A program made the position numbers and the translations under genes. Below, piece after piece: positions 1 to 9,326 of a stretch of 64,000 nucleotides of DNA. The stretch is from DATJPR01 sp963811705 (GTDB lineage: Bacteria; Bacteroidota; Ignavibacteria; UBA10030; UBA6906), in assembly GCA_963811705.1 (NCBI GenBank), contig CAWESL010000002.1, positions 186,001-250,000 of the forward strand, in the 5' to 3' direction. The notes below the pieces were generated by a model that saw nothing but the letters and a program-made list of their open reading frames with translations, searched no databases and was not told where the DNA came from. Each line of letters begins with the position of its first letter. Positions within the stretch are counted from its first letter, which is position 1.

Positions 1-39
1 TGTGACGAACACAAGATAGCAATGGCCGGTTAGGAGGGA

Positions 40-68
40 TTTAAGGTTACCTTAGAAATCTCTTAAGA
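40..68. promoter_or_regulatory. Candidate response-regulator box, three 11-bp-spaced half sites
   Basis: Three half sites, TTTAAGG (40), CTTAGAA (51) and CTTAAGA (62), sit exactly 11 bp apart on the + strand. The arrangement resembles PmrA/QseB-type boxes (two CTTAA-like halves one helical turn apart). The same motif in the same orientation lies upstream of the two-component operon at 2716-2734. Because that copy precedes a leftward operon, this copy probably precedes another leftward gene starting just left of the window. Binding is inferred. Confidence 0.45.
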
Positions 69-1490
69 GATGCCCCTGTCTTCCGCGACGGTTGTCCCTT
101 CAACCCGGAGCGACGGGAAATCGACGTTCACCGTCGTGCCGACCTGCGGCTCGCTGTTAATACTGACGGTCAGGCCCTGGATGTCGGCCAGGCGTTTGAC
201 AATCGCCAACCCCAGTCCGGTTCCACTCGTGGCGGAGCTCCGGGAGCCGTCCACTCGATAAAATCTGTCGAACACGCGCGCGAGCGCGTCGGGATCGATC
301 CCCATCCCGTTGTCCTGAATCGTACACCGCACCCGTCCTTCCTGCGGAATCACCGAAATCGTGATCGATCCCCTGTCGTGGGAATACTTCACGGCATTCG
401 AAAGGATGTTCTCGATGATGCTCTCCGTCATTCGTGCATCCGCCCGCACCGTGCAATTCCTGACCCCGTTCGAGGCGAGGACAATATGCCGTTCTTCCAT
501 CAACGGGGAAAGGCGCGCAGCAGCCTCGTCGACCGATTCACAGAGGTTGACTTCTTCAAACGATGGACTGACCGCTCCACTGTCGTATCGTGCAAGTGCG
601 AGGAGCTGCTCGACCAGGGTTGCCATCCGGTCGACCTCTCTGATTCCGTGCCGGATCTTCTCCTCGTAATGCTCGACCGACCGCGGGCGACGGATCAGCA
701 CGTCGAGGGTTCCGCGGAGCGCTGCAAGCGGCGTTCGAAGCTCATGCGAGGCGTCCGCCGTGAACTGGCGCTCCCGCTGAACGGCTTCCTCCAGCCGATC
801 GAGAAGACTATTGATGGTTGTCGTAAGCCGGTACAGGTCGCCGCGTGCCTTCGGCAGGGGAATTCTCTCCCGCATCGACCTCGCAGTTATGTGTTCTGCC
901 GTGCTGATGATTTTCTTGACGGGCGCGATGCTGCGGACGGCCAGGACATTGCTCACGACAAAGAGGATCGCCAGGACCACGGGGAATGCGATAACGAGGG
1001 TGATCCGAAGGTTTTGAAGAACGACCTCCGCCTCCTGGGAAGGCACCGCAATGACGATCGATCCAAGGACACCTCCCTGCGGGTTGGTCACCGGCATTTG
1101 AACGAGCCGGACGGGCGCGCCTCCAAATGTCGACATCTGATAGTGCTTCAGGCGAAGACGCGGATCGAACGGAAGCCTTGCCTTCCGAAGATTTGGGCTG
1201 CTCCGGAGAACGTTCCCGAGAGAATCAAATACCTGGATGAAGACCGGGTTCACTTCGACGGCGCCGTGCTCTCCTTCCTGCCACTCGGACGGATTTGCGA
1301 AAACAAAACCGTCCGAGAGAACGACAATGCCGTGGAAGACCTCAAGGACCTCTGCGTCGAGATCGTTGTCTAGGTGGCTGTACACTGTCCGGGAAACGAC
1401 CATGTAAATAACGATGAGCAGGATGCCTGCCAGGATACCCGTCGCCGTAACATACAAAAGGGCGATCCGGGTGTGAAGCCCGAGATTCAC
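63..1490 (-). CDS. OmpR-partner sensor histidine kinase (CusS/QseC-like)
   Basis: Inner-membrane sensor kinase of 475 residues. TM helices lie at about 9-31 and 162-184, flanking a periplasmic sensor of about 130 residues. HAMP follows at about 185-237, then HisKA with the phospho-acceptor His249 in the SHELRTPL motif, then HATPase with N-box near 351, DNGMGI near 393 and GTGLGLAI near 422. It starts at GTG 1490, which overlaps the regulator's stop as GTGA and has a GGGAGG Shine-Dalgarno. It should phosphorylate the regulator encoded immediately upstream. The signal is not evident; metal or envelope stress would be typical for this family. Confidence 0.93.
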   Translation of the reverse strand: MNLGLHTRIALLYVTATGILAGILLIVIYMVVSRTVYSHLDNDLDAEVLEVFHGIVVLSDGFVFANPSEWQEGEHGAVEVNPVFIQVFDSLGNVLRSSPNLRKARLPFDPRLRLKHYQMSTFGGAPVRLVQMPVTNPQGGVLGSIVIAVPSQEAEVVLQNLRITLVIAFPVVLAILFVVSNVLAVRSIAPVKKIISTAEHITARSMRERIPLPKARGDLYRLTTTINSLLDRLEEAVQRERQFTADASHELRTPLAALRGTLDVLIRRPRSVEHYEEKIRHGIREVDRMATLVEQLLALARYDSGAVSPSFEEVNLCESVDEAAARLSPLMEERHIVLASNGVRNCTVRADARMTESIIENILSNAVKYSHDRGSITISVIPQEGRVRCTIQDNGMGIDPDALARVFDRFYRVDGSRSSATSGTGLGLAIVKRLADIQGLTVSINSEPQVGTTVNVDFPSLRVEGTTVAEDRGIS

Positions 1491-2158
1491 GAATCCTCCC
1501 GGACAAGATATCCGACGCCACGGACGGTCTGAATTATCGGGAGCTCATCGGGACGACCGAGTTTTTTGCGGAGGTAGTTGATGTACACGTCGATCACGGA
1601 GGTGTCCGAATCGAAATGCATATCCCACACATGCTCAATAATTCTTGTTCGCGTACAAACCTTCCCCTTGTTGCGAAAGAGGAACTCGAGAAGGGCGAAC
1701 TCCCGCGGGGTCAGAGAGACTTCCTTGCCGGCTTTCAACACGATATGGGTCGCCGGATGCAGCTCGACGTCGCCCGCGCGAAGCATGAGTTCTTCTCCCG
1801 GCTTCGATCGCAATTGGACCCGAATTCGCGCGAGGAGCTCGTCGAACCGGAAAGGCTTGCGGATATAATCATTCGCCCCGCCATCGAGCGCGAAGACGAC
1901 GTCTTCAACGGTATCCCGGGCGGTCAGGAAGATCACCGGCACAGAGGAGTTTTCCCTGCGAACAGCCTTGCAGACTTCAATGCCGCTCAGCCCGGGAAGA
2001 AGCCAGTCGAGAAGAAGGACGTCGTAGTCATTCGTGAGGGCGAGAGACCGGCCCTCAAGCCCGTTCCGTGCGACATCCACCGCAAAGTTCTCCTCGCGCA
2101 ATCCGTCAGCGACAAAATTCGCGATTGAGGATTCGTCTTCAACAACAAGGATTCTCAT
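1487..2158 (-). CDS. OmpR/PhoB-family response regulator
   Basis: DNA-binding response regulator of 223 residues. The receiver domain covers about 1-115, with phospho-acceptor Asp51 (LLLDWLLPG) and the conserved Lys in the RKPF segment near 101. A winged-helix Trans_reg_C domain covers about 128-220. It overlaps the upstream DUF2231 gene by ATGA and the downstream kinase gene by GTGA, so the three genes are translationally coupled. Its likely site is the 11-bp direct repeat at 2716-2734, which would make the operon autoregulated. Confidence 0.95.
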   Translation of the reverse strand: MRILVVEDESSIANFVADGLREENFAVDVARNGLEGRSLALTNDYDVLLLDWLLPGLSGIEVCKAVRRENSSVPVIFLTARDTVEDVVFALDGGANDYIRKPFRFDELLARIRVQLRSKPGEELMLRAGDVELHPATHIVLKAGKEVSLTPREFALLEFLFRNKGKVCTRTRIIEHVWDMHFDSDTSVIDVYINYLRKKLGRPDELPIIQTVRGVGYLVREDS

Positions 2159-2652
2159 TCTTTGTCATGGTGTTCATTGTCCGGCGGCGTGCTTTCGTCA
2201 GGAAGTGTGTCGAACGTCAATTGCACGCCGGCCGCGTGTTTGTACACGAGCTGACCGCCGAGATGCCCCGTCCGGGCAACGGAAAGAACGGAAGCGAACA
2301 GGATGACCGTCGGGATCCACCGGAGTGCACCGACGTACTTCTTGCCGAGCACCATCCCGGCACGAATCGCGGTTCCGGCGATCGCCAGCCAGAGCGTCAT
2401 CTCTGCGGCCGACTCGTGGGCATCAAGCGCCTGTTTCAGCGCCCCACCTTCTGCCAGGCCCTCTCCGGCGGCGTGGCCCGAGAAGTACGCGACTCCGGCT
2501 CCCAACGCCCCCCCAACCAACATAAGCAGTCCGGCTTTGGAAAGAAATTCCTTTTTCAGAATGATCCCCGCGAGATCACTGAAGAAGCCGACGATGAGAA
2601 GGGCAATGGGAAAGTGCACGACGACAGGATGAAGAGATGTAAGATCGAACAT
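2155..2652 (-). CDS. DUF2231 family membrane protein
   Basis: Integral membrane protein of 165 residues with about four hydrophobic helices. It opens with a His-Pro-x3-His-Phe-Pro motif (LHPVVVHFPIALLI) typical of DUF2231 proteins, and ends in an acidic, His-containing tail. ATG 2652 is preceded by AAGGAGAG; the reading frame runs on upstream but has no Shine-Dalgarno there. First gene of the two-component operon (ATGA overlap with the regulator), so it may be a target or accessory sensor. Biochemical function is unknown; haem or redox roles are only suggested by the conserved histidines. Confidence 0.85.
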   Translation of the reverse strand: MFDLTSLHPVVVHFPIALLIVGFFSDLAGIILKKEFLSKAGLLMLVGGALGAGVAYFSGHAAGEGLAEGGALKQALDAHESAAEMTLWLAIAGTAIRAGMVLGKKYVGALRWIPTVILFASVLSVARTGHLGGQLVYKHAAGVQLTFDTLPDESTPPDNEHHDKE

Positions 2653-2715
2653 GAGGGCTCTCCTTGATGTTTCCTCAATGATAGTCGTACAAGGGTAAGA
2701 GGAATCGAAGGAGAG

Positions 2716-2734
2716 TCTTAAGATTATCTTAGAA
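2716..2734. promoter_or_regulatory. Candidate autoregulatory response-regulator box
   Basis: TCTTAAGA at 2716 and TCTTAGAA at 2727 form a direct repeat with 11-bp spacing, 64 bp upstream of the ATG at 2652. The same half sites occur at 40-68. This layout is typical of OmpR-family dimers bound in tandem. Role inferred. Confidence 0.5.
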
Positions 2735-2790
2735 TTTGCGGGATGACTTGTGGCGCCCGGCAGGCCAGAAGATGCCTTGGGAGATAAAGG

Positions 2791-2815
2791 AAGCCCGGGT
2801 GTCCTGCCCGGGCTT
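2791..2815 (-). terminator. Stem-loop downstream of the M64 peptidase gene
   Basis: Perfect 9-bp stem AAGCCCGGG/CCCGGGCTT around a 7-nt loop, about 110 bp past the stop of the leftward M64 gene and before the two-component promoter region. There is no strong U-tract on the minus strand, so termination efficiency is uncertain. Confidence 0.55.
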
Positions 2816-2927
2816 TCTGCGAAGCGCACAAATCGCTCCCTCTCTGAAGAAGTCGCCGGACAACGCTAGGAAAGTGCACAGGCAAAGTCAATAAGTGCCG
2901 GAACGTACTTTCCGCTTCGTGTGCGGT

Positions 2928-4418
2928 TCACCTCTTCCCGTCCGGAAGCGTCATACCGGAATAGTACTCTATCATTGCCCTCACTGCCTGCTCGTTGACA
3001 GGATACATCGTCCGATCGGTCCGGGAGAATTGGTTCATCAGCGAATTCACGGTTGGACGATAAATGCCTTTGGTTTGGTATCCTCCCCCCTCGAAGGCGC
3101 CGACTTTTCCCTTCATCGGATTGTCCACGAGGAAGTTCGCGATCTTCCTGCTCACCGCCCCGATTTGTTCCGCGTACGTCGCGTTCATCGCCTTGATTGC
3201 ACTGTCGGCTTTCCCCGCCTGCTGCATTTCAGCCTGGCGCTTTCCTCGCTCCCCGACAAGTGCTGTTCTTCGCGTGATGAGACTATCGTACGTCGCCTCG
3301 CCCCAATCCGTCGGGATCGATACGCCGGGGGAAACAAGATCCTTCCACTTCAGGTCCGACGGATCGAGAAGGGCTGTCAGGTTCGGTTCTGTGGGCTCTA
3401 CCCCTTTCGGATAAAAGTCCTCGTACGAGACGTCCCCCATGTATTCGTCGCCCAGTCCGGCAAAGCCGTGGCCGAATTCGTGCACGAAGACATAATCGCT
3501 GGTCGGCCCGTCGCTGGTGAACATCGTGAAGTCGTTGTAGATCCCACCGCCGCCATACCGCTTGCTGTTGACGATCACGAGGACGGCGTCATACGGAACC
3601 TGACCTGCAACATCGCGCAGAGTCTTGTTGTCTTCGGTCAGCAGATACCGGTCCGAATCCAGGGAGTTGAACGTGGCATCGAGAAGCGTCTTGCGGTAAA
3701 TTCCCTGACGCGGCTCATCGACCCCGCTCTGGGGCGAAGCGGAAAATACCGCCGAGATGTTGAATTTGTTTTTCAGATCCTCATACGGCTGCCAGGTGAA
3801 CAGCGAATCTGAAAATCGTCGGACGTCATGTTCGAATTTCGCCTGTTCATCGGCCCGATACCCTTCGCTCACGAAGACAAGATCCACCACGTGATGCGGG
3901 TCGCCGGAGTGTCGTATCGTGATGATCTTGTCGCCCCGGCCGGGCGATTCCGTGATGATGTGGTAGTCGGCGGGGTCGATGCGCTGCTCAAAGAGCGGCT
4001 GATAGACGTTCAAGCGGTCCCGCCGATCGAGCACGAGGAGGACGGGGCGTTTGGGGTACGGGGTTCGCACCGATTCCTGATACACTCGCTTGACACCGTT
4101 TTTCGCAGGATCGGTGGTCTTGTATTCCCCGAAGTATCGATCGTATCCTCTCGAGTAGATCACCGTGTTCGACGCAATCTCCACCAGCCGGACACGATAG
4201 CGGCCATAGTTGAACGGATCGATAAGATGTTCCGTGGGTCCGGCCCATGTCCCCTCGCGAAGGGCGCGGTCGAATGTATAAAACTCCTCCTCCTTGTCGC
4301 CAACGTGGTAGAGATCAACGCGCAAAGTAGAGTCCACGAAGAACTGCTCAAACGGGACTGACCGCTGCCCGAAGGCGACAATCGGGAGGGCGAGCACAAA
4401 AACGTAAGCCAATTTCAT
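2928..4418 (-). CDS. Secreted M64-family zinc metallopeptidase
   Basis: Exported protease of 496 residues. The signal peptide is about 1-18 (cleavage after VAFGQ). The catalytic zinc motif HEFGH is at 313-317, followed by GLGDEY at 321-326; this HExxHxxxxxxDE-type signature is typical of the M64 (IgA peptidase-like) family. The N-terminal 150 residues form a beta-rich prodomain-like region. ATG 4418 has an AGGTGG Shine-Dalgarno; a 60-residue in-frame extension upstream has no support. No T9SS tail is visible, so it may be periplasmic or exported another way. Substrate unknown. Confidence 0.88.
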   Translation of the reverse strand: MKLAYVFVLALPIVAFGQRSVPFEQFFVDSTLRVDLYHVGDKEEEFYTFDRALREGTWAGPTEHLIDPFNYGRYRVRLVEIASNTVIYSRGYDRYFGEYKTTDPAKNGVKRVYQESVRTPYPKRPVLLVLDRRDRLNVYQPLFEQRIDPADYHIITESPGRGDKIITIRHSGDPHHVVDLVFVSEGYRADEQAKFEHDVRRFSDSLFTWQPYEDLKNKFNISAVFSASPQSGVDEPRQGIYRKTLLDATFNSLDSDRYLLTEDNKTLRDVAGQVPYDAVLVIVNSKRYGGGGIYNDFTMFTSDGPTSDYVFVHEFGHGFAGLGDEYMGDVSYEDFYPKGVEPTEPNLTALLDPSDLKWKDLVSPGVSIPTDWGEATYDSLITRRTALVGERGKRQAEMQQAGKADSAIKAMNATYAEQIGAVSRKIANFLVDNPMKGKVGAFEGGGYQTKGIYRPTVNSLMNQFSRTDRTMYPVNEQAVRAMIEYYSGMTLPDGKR

Positions 4419-4598
4419 CTGCCACCTGCCAGGAAATGTGAGGAGAACAATTATGCACCATCGATGGAAGAGAGCGAGAATGCCGCGCGTCCGGGCTGGC
4501 GGACGATACGACACTTCACCGTCCGCAGATGGAGACCGCCGATACACGAGAAAGGCCTGGGAGGCTGTAATGTACGAAAGGAGAGCCAGAAAACACAC

Positions 4599-4631
4599 GA
4601 ACGCCTTTCACCGAACGGGCGAAAGGCGTTC
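4599..4631 (-). terminator. Rho-independent-type terminator after the T9SS gene
   Basis: GAACGCCTTTC (4599-4609) pairs perfectly with GAAAGGCGTTC (4621-4631) across an 11-nt loop, 30 bp beyond the stop of the leftward gene at 4661. The minus strand continues with GTTTTCTGG, a short U-rich stretch. It separates the T9SS gene from the M64 gene. Confidence 0.7.
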
Positions 4632-4660
4632 CGAATACATCATGGAGGGAATGCCCACTT

Positions 4661-5551
4661 CTACTTCACAAGAAGAAGCGTCTTCGTCTGGACGAACTCA
4701 TTCGTTTGCCCACCCTTGGCGTCGGGATGAGCGAGCGCCTGTATCCGGTAAAAATACATCCCGCTCGCCAGTCCACTCCCGTCAAACTGGACGGTGTGAT
4801 ACCCGGCGTCGATCTCATCATTGACGAGTTGCTTGACTTCCTGTCCGAGTGAATTGAACACCGTGAGAACGACATGCGATCTGGTCGGGAGACCGTATCG
4901 AATCGACGTCGTCGGGTTGAACGGATTCGGATAGTTTTGATTCAACTCAAACGATTGCGGATAGGGAATCGATGACGGGGCAACCCCGCTGGTTCCAGAA
5001 AACGCGATATCGTCGATGAGGAAGGTTGACGCCGTGTTGAGAGCACTGCCTCCAGCAGACATCGTGACCTGCACATACGCCGTATCGGGAACATCATTCG
5101 ATGCATAAATGAAGGGGAAGCTGAACTGGGTATACGATGAAGCGGGAGTGGAAATCAAACCCACCGCACCCGCAATGCCGACTCCGCCAGCCCCCCCCTT
5201 CGTGAGAAGGGCACTCACTGAAATGCCGTCGCCGGCGGTCGTCGAGAGCTGGTAGTAGCCGGTCATGGCTCCCGGTCGACCAGAGTACGCAAATCCGCGA
5301 CCATTGACACCTGTCTGAATGAGCGGTGGAATGACAACGGTATAGTAGGAAACGACCACACCCTTGGCGGCATACGAACCGCTATGAGCGGTTGTCGACT
5401 CCACGATTGTTGCCCCCACTACAGAATTTGAACTCAACCAGTTGTCAGGATCGCCGTTTGTCCAGTTTTCAAATCCCCCGTTCGGGACCTGTGCGGATGC
5501 GAGCAAGACTCCCAGCATCAGCATCGCACCGATTGTAGCCATTCTCTTCAT
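4661..5551 (-). CDS. T9SS type A sorting domain-containing protein
   Basis: Secreted or surface protein of 296 residues. The signal peptide ends near residue 20 (LLASAQ). A beta-sandwich-like domain covers about 22-205 and begins with a NGGFENWTNGDPDNW segment, which resembles carbohydrate-binding-like modules. The C-terminal T9SS type A sorting domain covers about 215-296 (NQNYPNPFNPTTSIRYGLP, then GMYFYRI and TKTLLLVK). ATG 5551 has an AAGGAG Shine-Dalgarno. It should cross the outer membrane through the Por system and have its tail removed. Ligand unknown. Confidence 0.9.
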   Translation of the reverse strand: MKRMATIGAMLMLGVLLASAQVPNGGFENWTNGDPDNWLSSNSVVGATIVESTTAHSGSYAAKGVVVSYYTVVIPPLIQTGVNGRGFAYSGRPGAMTGYYQLSTTAGDGISVSALLTKGGAGGVGIAGAVGLISTPASSYTQFSFPFIYASNDVPDTAYVQVTMSAGGSALNTASTFLIDDIAFSGTSGVAPSSIPYPQSFELNQNYPNPFNPTTSIRYGLPTRSHVVLTVFNSLGQEVKQLVNDEIDAGYHTVQFDGSGLASGMYFYRIQALAHPDAKGGQTNEFVQTKTLLLVK

Positions 5552-5628
5552 GGATATCTCCTTGCTGTGGTAAAGTTGTTGGTAACGATTTCTCATTCTC
5601 TGCGGGGGATACTCACAGAAAAACGCTA

Positions 5629-5659
5629 TTGACAGTGAGTGAGCGATCTGTTAGATTTG
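5629..5659 (+). promoter_or_regulatory. Promoter for the lipoprotein-like gene at 5700
   Basis: TTGACA (5629-5634), a 17-bp spacer, then TAGATTTG (5652-5659). This fits both a sigma-70 -35 box and the Bacteroidota TAnnTTTG -10. It lies about 40 bp before the GTG at 5700. Confidence 0.65.
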
Positions 5660-5699
5660 CACCTTCTGTCCTTTCTCATACACGTGCCAGGGAGTCTCC

Positions 5700-6170
5700 G
5701 TGCGTATGCAGACCGCGTCTGTTATCCTCATTCTTGCAATAACACGGCTCGCCTGCTCCCCGGCAATGCCACCCACTCATTCCGGAACACCTGACATTCC
5801 CCCAAAGTTCAAAATCGCGTTTGGCGAAGGTGGCGGCTTTTCCGGGGCATGGTCCGGCTATTCCATCACTTCGGGAGACTCCATCCTGGAGTGGTCCGGC
5901 CCAGCGACGAAAGAAACCGCTCATTTTGCCGGCACCTTGCCGCACGATTCGACAAAAGCCCTCTGGGAAGCGATCAGCGCGGGACGGCTCCTGGAACAAC
6001 CTTCGATCGTTGCACCGGCGAACTATTCCCGCTCACTCGTCATTACGGTTGACGGGATTGAGCACCAATACACGTGGCAGCCGTCGTCGAAGCCGGATAC
6101 CACGGTAACAAAAGCCGCCGAATTCCTGGATCGCTGTCTTCACGCGGTACATCAGAGTTTGAATCGTTAA
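5700..6170 (+). CDS. Small exported hypothetical protein
   Basis: Protein of 156 residues with a hydrophobic N-terminus ending in ITRLAC, a weak lipobox (Arg at -3), so either a lipoprotein or an ordinary exported protein. The mature part is beta-rich and contains GEGGGFSGAWSGYSI, then a C-terminal helical stretch. I do not recognise the family. GTG 5700 is preferred because AGGGAG lies 6 bp upstream; ATG 5706 is the alternative. The M4 protease gene follows 39 bp later on the same strand, so the two may be co-transcribed. Confidence 0.7.
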   Translation: MRMQTASVILILAITRLACSPAMPPTHSGTPDIPPKFKIAFGEGGGFSGAWSGYSITSGDSILEWSGPATKETAHFAGTLPHDSTKALWEAISAGRLLEQPSIVAPANYSRSLVITVDGIEHQYTWQPSSKPDTTVTKAAEFLDRCLHAVHQSLNR

Positions 6171-6209
6171 ACAGTGCATTGCACCAAATTTCAACGGGAG
6201 GACCTTCAC

Positions 6210-9200
6210 ATGGTTCGATGGATACCTATACTCTGTGTTGCTGTATTGCTGACGTTTTGGCCAGACGGCTCTTCGCTCGGCGGCCAGAACGGAATGCACC
6301 GATTGAAAACCCAGGCCGCTCCTCCGGGAGGAGTGGCGGCTGCCGTGGCGGGTCTCCGAATACCATCGGGGGTCATCCTGCAGCACCTCAATGCCGCTGC
6401 CGCGCAACCATCCGGGACGGGATCGGGCATCCTGCCTCCCTCGCCGATGATGTCGGGGAACCCCATCTCCCTTTCATCAAACGCGCCTTCCACGGTTGTC
6501 ACGTGGGACGAAACGTCCGGCGTTCCCCGGATGATTCGCGTCTATTATCCACCATCAGCGAGGGCCCCCTCCACGCAAGCCGCCCGGGACCCCCTCTCGA
6601 CGGCCCAGCAGTTCTTCTCGGAGAACCGGCGCCTCCTCCGGATCGATAACCCCGCAAGCGAATTCTCCGTCATGAACGCTGCCACGGACAAGGACGGGAC
6701 AACGCATCTTCGCTACCAGCAGAGGTATGCGGGAATCGAAGTATGGGCGAGCGACGTCTACGTCCACGAAGGGAATGATGGCCGGGTACTCTCGTTCAAC
6801 GGGACATACCACCCCACGCCCGGGAGTCTTTCCACAGCGATAACGATCTCCTCCTCGCACGCAGTGGACGTGGTCGGTCAGGATCTCGCCGCACACAACG
6901 ACCGCCCGTCCATGCCGGCATCCTATGCCCACATCCTCGGCACCACCGATCCGGCCGCGCGAGAAGTGATCTGGTACGATCAGTCCAACTTCGCGCATCT
7001 GGCGTGGTTCGTTGAGCAGCGGACCCGTCTCGACCGCGACTGGTATTACTTTGTCGATGCCCAGACGGGGTCGATTCTCCATTCTTACAACAACGTCGAA
7101 ACCGACGGTCCCACAACCGGGACGGCGAACGATCTCAACGGCGCGCAGCGCACATTCGGCACGTATCTCTCTTCGTCGGAGTACTACATGGTGGACGCCG
7201 GCGAACCGATGTTCAATGGGACCGCTTCGCAGATCCCCCAGAATCCGATCGGCGCGATCGTCGGCCTCGACCTTCGCGGAACGGACCTGAACGCTCAGTC
7301 GACGATCTATTTTATCGCATCGGCGTCCAATGCGTGGACGGACCCTGCTGCGGTCTCTGCGCAGTACAACGCAACCGTCGTGTACAATTTCTACCGAACC
7401 GTCTTCGGTCGAAACTCCATCAACGACAGCGGGATGACAATCTACTCCATCGTTCATGTAACAACGAACGGCGGCAACCCGATGGACAATGCCTTCTGGT
7501 CGGGGACCGTCATGTGTTACGGCGATGGAAACACCGCGTTCAAACCCCTCGCCGGCGGATTCGACGTTGCCGCGCATGAGATGACGCACGGTGTCACACA
7601 GCACACGGCGAACCTCATCTATCAGAATCAGTCCGGCGCGCTGAATGAATCGATGTCCGACGTGTTTGCGGCCGTGGTCGACTCGACCAATTGGACCATT
7701 GGCGAACAGGTCATCAAGGATTTTACGGCATTTCCTTCGGGAGCGCTGAGAGACCTGAGCAACCCGCACAACGGAGGGACCACAGGCTCGGAGGCGTGGC
7801 AACCGTCGTCGATGGCGGAATTTGTTTCCACGACGGGGGATAACGGCGGCGTCCATGTCAACAGCGGCATTCCGAACAACGCATTTTACCGCGTCGCCAA
7901 TGTCATCGGCCGACCCAGCGCCGGTGCGATCTGGTACAAGGCGTTGACGTCCTACCTGACCAGCTCGGCACAATTCGTCGATGCGCGGATCGCAACCGAA
8001 CAGGCCGCGACCCAGCTCTACGGGAGCGGCAGCGCGGAACTGACGGCGGTAAAGAACGCCTGGGACGCCGTCGGGGTCACCGAAGGGACGCCCACGCAAC
8101 CGCCACCATCCTCGCAGCTTGTCGGCACGGACTGGATCCTTGCTGTCAATACGGCCTCGACCGATCCGAACTCCGTCTATATCATCAAGCCGGTCATTTC
8201 TTCAAACGGGGACTTTCACCCCTTGAGTTCGACCTCGGTGCTCACCAAGCCCGCGGTCTCGGACACCTCCGGCGTCATTGTCTTCGTTGACCAGAACCAC
8301 AGGCTCCGCGCTCTCGATGCGAACATCCAGAACCCCCAGGAGAGCTATCTCGATACGAACAGCGTCTGGTGGAGCGCAGCCATCGGGCCCGGGTTGACAA
8401 GCCTCGCGTTGACGTCGCGGTATGTCGACACGACCATCTACTACATCGATTTCGTCAATCAAGTCACCAAAACATTCAAGCTTCGAGTCACGGCGTATGA
8501 CGGGACTCCGCTGGCGACTGCGCTGTACTCGGACGCGTTGTCGTTCGATCCCACGGGCCGCTATCTCCTCTTTGACGCCTTTAACCAGACAACGACAGTC
8601 CAGGGAGATACGATCAGCTACTGGTCGATCGATATTCTCGACGTCACGACCGGGGCGATGAGGAGCGTTTTTCCTCCCGAGTCGGACGGCATTGACATCG
8701 GAAACCCGTCGTTCTCAAAACTGAACGGGAATCGCTTTGTGTTCGATTATTGGGACGAGAAGAATCAGTTCGGGAACGTGATGGGGGCGGACTTCTTCAC
8801 GGGAAAGGCCGGGATCATCGTCGGATCCCTCCCCGATGTGGGATATCCGACGCTCTCGGCCGATGGCACGATGCTCGCCTATCATACGCTCGTCTCCCCG
8901 ACAGGGCCGACCCAGCATGCGATCCAGAAGATCGGCGTCGACCCGACCGGCATTGCTCCGGTGGGGAGTCCGGCGGAATACGTCCTCGACGCGACCTTCC
9001 CGGTCTGGTTTGTCATTGGAAGCCGGATCACCGGTGTGCAACCGCCGGAACAGCAAGTGCCGGCAGGCTTTGCGCTGGAACAGAACTATCCGAATCCGTT
9101 CAACCCGAAAACAGTCATCAGTGGACAGTGGACCGTGAACAGTGATGTTCGGCTTGTTGTCTACGATGCGCTCGGCCGTCAGGTGGCGACGCTGGCAAAT

Positions 9201-9326
9201 AGTCGATTTCCGGCCGGGAGGTACTCGTTTGCGTTCGACGGAGCAAACCTGGCTAGTGGGGTGTACTTCTATCGCTTGACTGCAGGGTCATTTTCCGCTG
9301 TTCGGAAGATGCTCTTAGTTCGTTGA
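6210..9326 (+). CDS. Secreted M4 (thermolysin-like) metallopeptidase with T9SS tail
   Basis: Extracellular zinc protease of 1038 residues. After the signal peptide come an FTP/PepSY-like propeptide (about 95-290) and the M4 catalytic domain (about 295-625). Zinc ligands are H456 and H460 (HEMTH) and E480 (NESMSD), 24 residues on, as in thermolysin. A region at about 645-945 resembles a TolB/WD40-type beta-propeller, and a T9SS type A sorting domain occupies the last 80 residues. ATG 6210 has a GGGAGGA Shine-Dalgarno. The sorting domain is unusual: it carries a heptanucleotide repeat (9112-9146) encoding an SGQWTVNS insert where other tails read TTIRY-like sequence. Confidence 0.93.
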   Translation: MVRWIPILCVAVLLTFWPDGSSLGGQNGMHRLKTQAAPPGGVAAAVAGLRIPSGVILQHLNAAAAQPSGTGSGILPPSPMMSGNPISLSSNAPSTVVTWDETSGVPRMIRVYYPPSARAPSTQAARDPLSTAQQFFSENRRLLRIDNPASEFSVMNAATDKDGTTHLRYQQRYAGIEVWASDVYVHEGNDGRVLSFNGTYHPTPGSLSTAITISSSHAVDVVGQDLAAHNDRPSMPASYAHILGTTDPAAREVIWYDQSNFAHLAWFVEQRTRLDRDWYYFVDAQTGSILHSYNNVETDGPTTGTANDLNGAQRTFGTYLSSSEYYMVDAGEPMFNGTASQIPQNPIGAIVGLDLRGTDLNAQSTIYFIASASNAWTDPAAVSAQYNATVVYNFYRTVFGRNSINDSGMTIYSIVHVTTNGGNPMDNAFWSGTVMCYGDGNTAFKPLAGGFDVAAHEMTHGVTQHTANLIYQNQSGALNESMSDVFAAVVDSTNWTIGEQVIKDFTAFPSGALRDLSNPHNGGTTGSEAWQPSSMAEFVSTTGDNGGVHVNSGIPNNAFYRVANVIGRPSAGAIWYKALTSYLTSSAQFVDARIATEQAATQLYGSGSAELTAVKNAWDAVGVTEGTPTQPPPSSQLVGTDWILAVNTASTDPNSVYIIKPVISSNGDFHPLSSTSVLTKPAVSDTSGVIVFVDQNHRLRALDANIQNPQESYLDTNSVWWSAAIGPGLTSLALTSRYVDTTIYYIDFVNQVTKTFKLRVTAYDGTPLATALYSDALSFDPTGRYLLFDAFNQTTTVQGDTISYWSIDILDVTTGAMRSVFPPESDGIDIGNPSFSKLNGNRFVFDYWDEKNQFGNVMGADFFTGKAGIIVGSLPDVGYPTLSADGTMLAYHTLVSPTGPTQHAIQKIGVDPTGIAPVGSPAEYVLDATFPVWFVIGSRITGVQPPEQQVPAGFALEQNYPNPFNPKTVISGQWTVNSDVRLVVYDALGRQVATLANSRFPAGRYSFAFDGANLASGVYFYRLTAGSFSAVRKMLLVR
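9112..9146 (+). repeat. Heptanucleotide tandem repeat inside the M4 sorting domain
   Basis: Five consecutive 7-mers, CAGTCAT, CAGTGGA, CAGTGGA, CCGTGAA and CAGTGAT, within the coding sequence. A matching array lies at the same place in the sorting domain of the gene at 39873 (41155-41189). Confidence 0.75.

Noticed and set aside
378..1373. Rightward open frame of 331 codons opposite the histidine kinase
   Set aside because: Antisense to a kinase with every motif intact; the product is low-complexity and rich in Arg/Asp, with no domain or start signal.
6555..8099. Leftward open frame of 514 codons opposite the M4 protease
   Set aside because: Complement of the catalytic region; Arg/Gly/Val-rich shadow typical of high-GC genes, with no Shine-Dalgarno.
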